Below, piece by piece: positions 23,111 through 23,954 of a stretch of DNA of 23,954 nt. The first letter of the stretch is position 1. Every line of letters begins with the position of its first letter. The stretch is from DASSKF01 sp035690725 (GTDB lineage Bacteria > Actinomycetota > Actinomycetes > Actinomycetales > Dermatophilaceae): contig DASSKF010000098.1 of assembly GCA_035690725.1 (NCBI GenBank), positions 1 through 23,954 on the forward strand. The letters are read 5' to 3'. The position numbers were made by a program, and so were the translations under genes. The notes beneath the pieces are model-generated. The model was not told the origin of the DNA. It saw only the letters and a list, made by a program, of their open reading frames with translations, and made no database searches.

Positions 23111-23656
23111 TCAGTGACCGGTTCGCCCGTCGAGCCGCTCCCGGAGCAGGTCGGCGTGCCCGCTGTGCCGGGCGTACTCCTCGAGCACGTAGGGCAGCAG
23201 CCAGCGCAGCGAGAACGCGGCACCGTCGCGCTGCCGGGTGCCGGTGTCGTCGAGCGACGTCGCCGCCGCGACGATCCGGCGGGAGGCGGCACACTCCTCG
23301 CGCCACAGCCGCAGGGCGTCCTCCGGGTCGCCGGCGAGGTCCTCGAAGTCCTGGTCGGGCCACGCGTCCGAGTAGTGCAGCATCGGCACGTCCTCGCCGG
23401 CGAACTGGATCCGGAACCACCACCGCTCCCCGGCGGCGAGGTGCCGGGCCAGCCCGTGCAGGCTCAGGTCCGAGGGCGGGACCGCCGTCCGCGAGAGCTG
23501 CTCGGAGGTCAGGTCGAGGCACTTGAGCTCGAACGTGCGCCGGGCCTTGTCGAGGAAGGCGGTGAGCGTCTCGCGCTCCCCGCCCCGCAGCGGGGGCGGC
23601 ACCCGGTCGTCGGTGGCCCACGTCTGCGAATACCTGATGACCGCTTCGTCGCTCAT
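23111..23656 (-). CDS. DinB-family (DUF664) protein
   Basis: A four-helix-bundle protein of 181 residues. LRGGERETLTAFLDKARRTF opens the family domain. HGLARHLAAGERWWFR in the second helix and LEEYARHSGHADLLRERLDG near the end carry the histidines that form the typical metal site. Family members in actinobacteria include mycothiol-dependent transferases and isomerases, so a role in thiol or xenobiotic chemistry is possible but not shown. I chose ATG 23656; the frame stays open upstream through a strong stem-loop (to 23776), which looks like non-coding leader. There is no ribosome binding site, but a CACGCT (-10-like) lies 6 nt before the ATG. Confidence 0.85.
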   Translation of the reverse strand: MSDEAVIRYSQTWATDDRVPPPLRGGERETLTAFLDKARRTFELKCLDLTSEQLSRTAVPPSDLSLHGLARHLAAGERWWFRIQFAGEDVPMLHYSDAWPDQDFEDLAGDPEDALRLWREECAASRRIVAAATSLDDTGTRQRDGAAFSLRWLLPYVLEEYARHSGHADLLRERLDGRTGH

Positions 23657-23716
23657 CTGCCGAGCGTGGCACCGACCACCGACAGGGCCGACCCGTCGCG
23701 TGCCCGGACACGGAAA

Positions 23717-23786
23717 CAGCCCGTGAGTGCTCCCCGAAGGGAGGAGCGTGCTGGACGAAGCACGCCCTGTCATCACTCACGGGCTG
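23717..23786 (-). ncRNA. Branched RNA structure with terminator-like 3' end, upstream of the DinB-family gene
   Basis: A perfect 13-bp stem joins 23717-23729 and 23774-23786. Inside it are two hairpins: GCGTGC/GCACGC (23746-23765) and CTCCC-TTCG-GGGAG (23730-23743). The second forms a cUUCGg tetraloop only when read on the minus strand, and the long stem is followed on that strand by TTT, so minus-strand RNA is favoured. A separate GGTGAC/GTCACC stem lies at 23788-23813. It could be a transcription attenuator or terminator, or a small RNA. No known Rfam family recognised. Confidence 0.55.
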
Positions 23787-23866
23787 CGGTGACTGCGGTG
23801 GATTCGCGTCACCCGTTCCGTCCGAGGCCGGCATCCGAGCTGGAGGCCAGCGGCACGACGGCTGGG

Positions 23867-23905
23867 CTAGCGCGCAGCCACCTCACGCGTCCGTAGATCA
23901 ATCAC
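23867..23905 (-). CDS. 12-codon upstream ORF / candidate leader peptide
   Basis: GTG at 23905 is preceded by a near-perfect ribosome binding site, GGGAGGTGG (23922-23914), at 8 nt. The frame codes for M(V)IDLRTREVAAR and stops at TAG 23869-23867. It uses codons unusual for this genome (ATT, GAT, CTA, CGT). The peptide contains an Arg-x-Arg motif. An in-frame GTG four codons earlier (23917) is less likely because it lies in the ribosome binding site. The stem 23860-23864/23875-23879 overlaps the end of the ORF, so translation should change folding downstream. Confidence 0.5.
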   Translation of the reverse strand: MIDLRTREVAAR

Positions 23906-23937
23906 TACTCGGACCACCTCCCTTCTCGTGTGCCCCG

Positions 23938-23943
23938 ACGGTA
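23938..23943 (-). promoter_or_regulatory. -10 box of the putative leader transcript
   Basis: TACCGT on the minus strand, giving a start near 23930. The ribosome binding site of the 12-codon ORF begins about 8 nt later. The -35 would lie outside the window. Confidence 0.35.
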
Positions 23944-23954
23944 TGTCGGCCGCG

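Noticed and set aside
23657..23776. N-terminal extension of the DinB-family protein to an ATG at 23776
   Set aside because: The extra 40 codons are the DNA of the branched stem-loop, have no family similarity and no ribosome binding site.

Overview
The window is about 72% GC by eye, with dense genes, GTG starts and 4-nt ATGA/GTGA overlaps. It contains actinobacterial marker families (DUF3027 beside a cold-shock-domain protein, DUF2530, DUF2630, actinobacterial-type SerC, CitA-type citrate synthase) and menaquinone genes. This fits a high-GC actinobacterium, probably of the Micrococcales; an Intrasporangiaceae-like host is my guess and is not proven here. I see no tRNA, rRNA, CRISPR array, transposase or phage gene. 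Most of the window is ordinary chromosomal housekeeping DNA.

Layout. Positions 1-6695 hold a menaquinone locus, menE (partial), menB and menC. A complete 5-oxoproline (pyroglutamate) cassette lies inside it: a FadR-type GntR regulator, a divergent NRAMP-like transporter, and pxpA-pxpB-pxpC encoding ATP-dependent 5-oxoprolinase. The divergent promoter region carries a perfect GntR/FCD-type operator (990-1002). The regulator's stop codon overlaps the menE start, so menE appears to be read from the regulator's transcript. Two copies of a 39-bp repeat sit at the pxpC/menB junction.

Positions 6714-10994 hold an unknown membrane protein, an inositol-monophosphatase-family enzyme with its own terminator, a divergent HAD phosphatase, a cold-shock-domain protein paired with DUF3027, and an MgtC-family membrane protein. 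Positions 11001-14740 hold a DUF2530 membrane protein divergent from an AzgA-type purine permease, then a marR - MFS exporter - 29-residue membrane peptide operon in which each gene overlaps the next.

Positions 14765-19680 are a minus-strand run of aminopeptidase N, phosphoserine aminotransferase and a CitA-type citrate synthase. The citrate synthase has Asp where the family's catalytic His is expected. Positions 19770-23656 hold DUF2630, a pirin and its overlapping small partner, a pyridoxamine-phosphate oxidase, a two-domain VOC protein and a DinB-family protein. The last 300 bases (23657-23954) have no normal gene. On the minus strand they look like a 5' leader: promoter, strong ribosome binding site, a 12-codon upstream ORF, two mutually exclusive hairpins, and a strong branched stem followed by T residues, all upstream of the DinB-family gene. 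I consider this the best candidate here for an undescribed regulatory element.

Several genes (HAD, DUF2530, purine permease, pdxH) have a TANNNT -10 hexamer only 6-7 nt before the start codon, which suggests leaderless transcripts.
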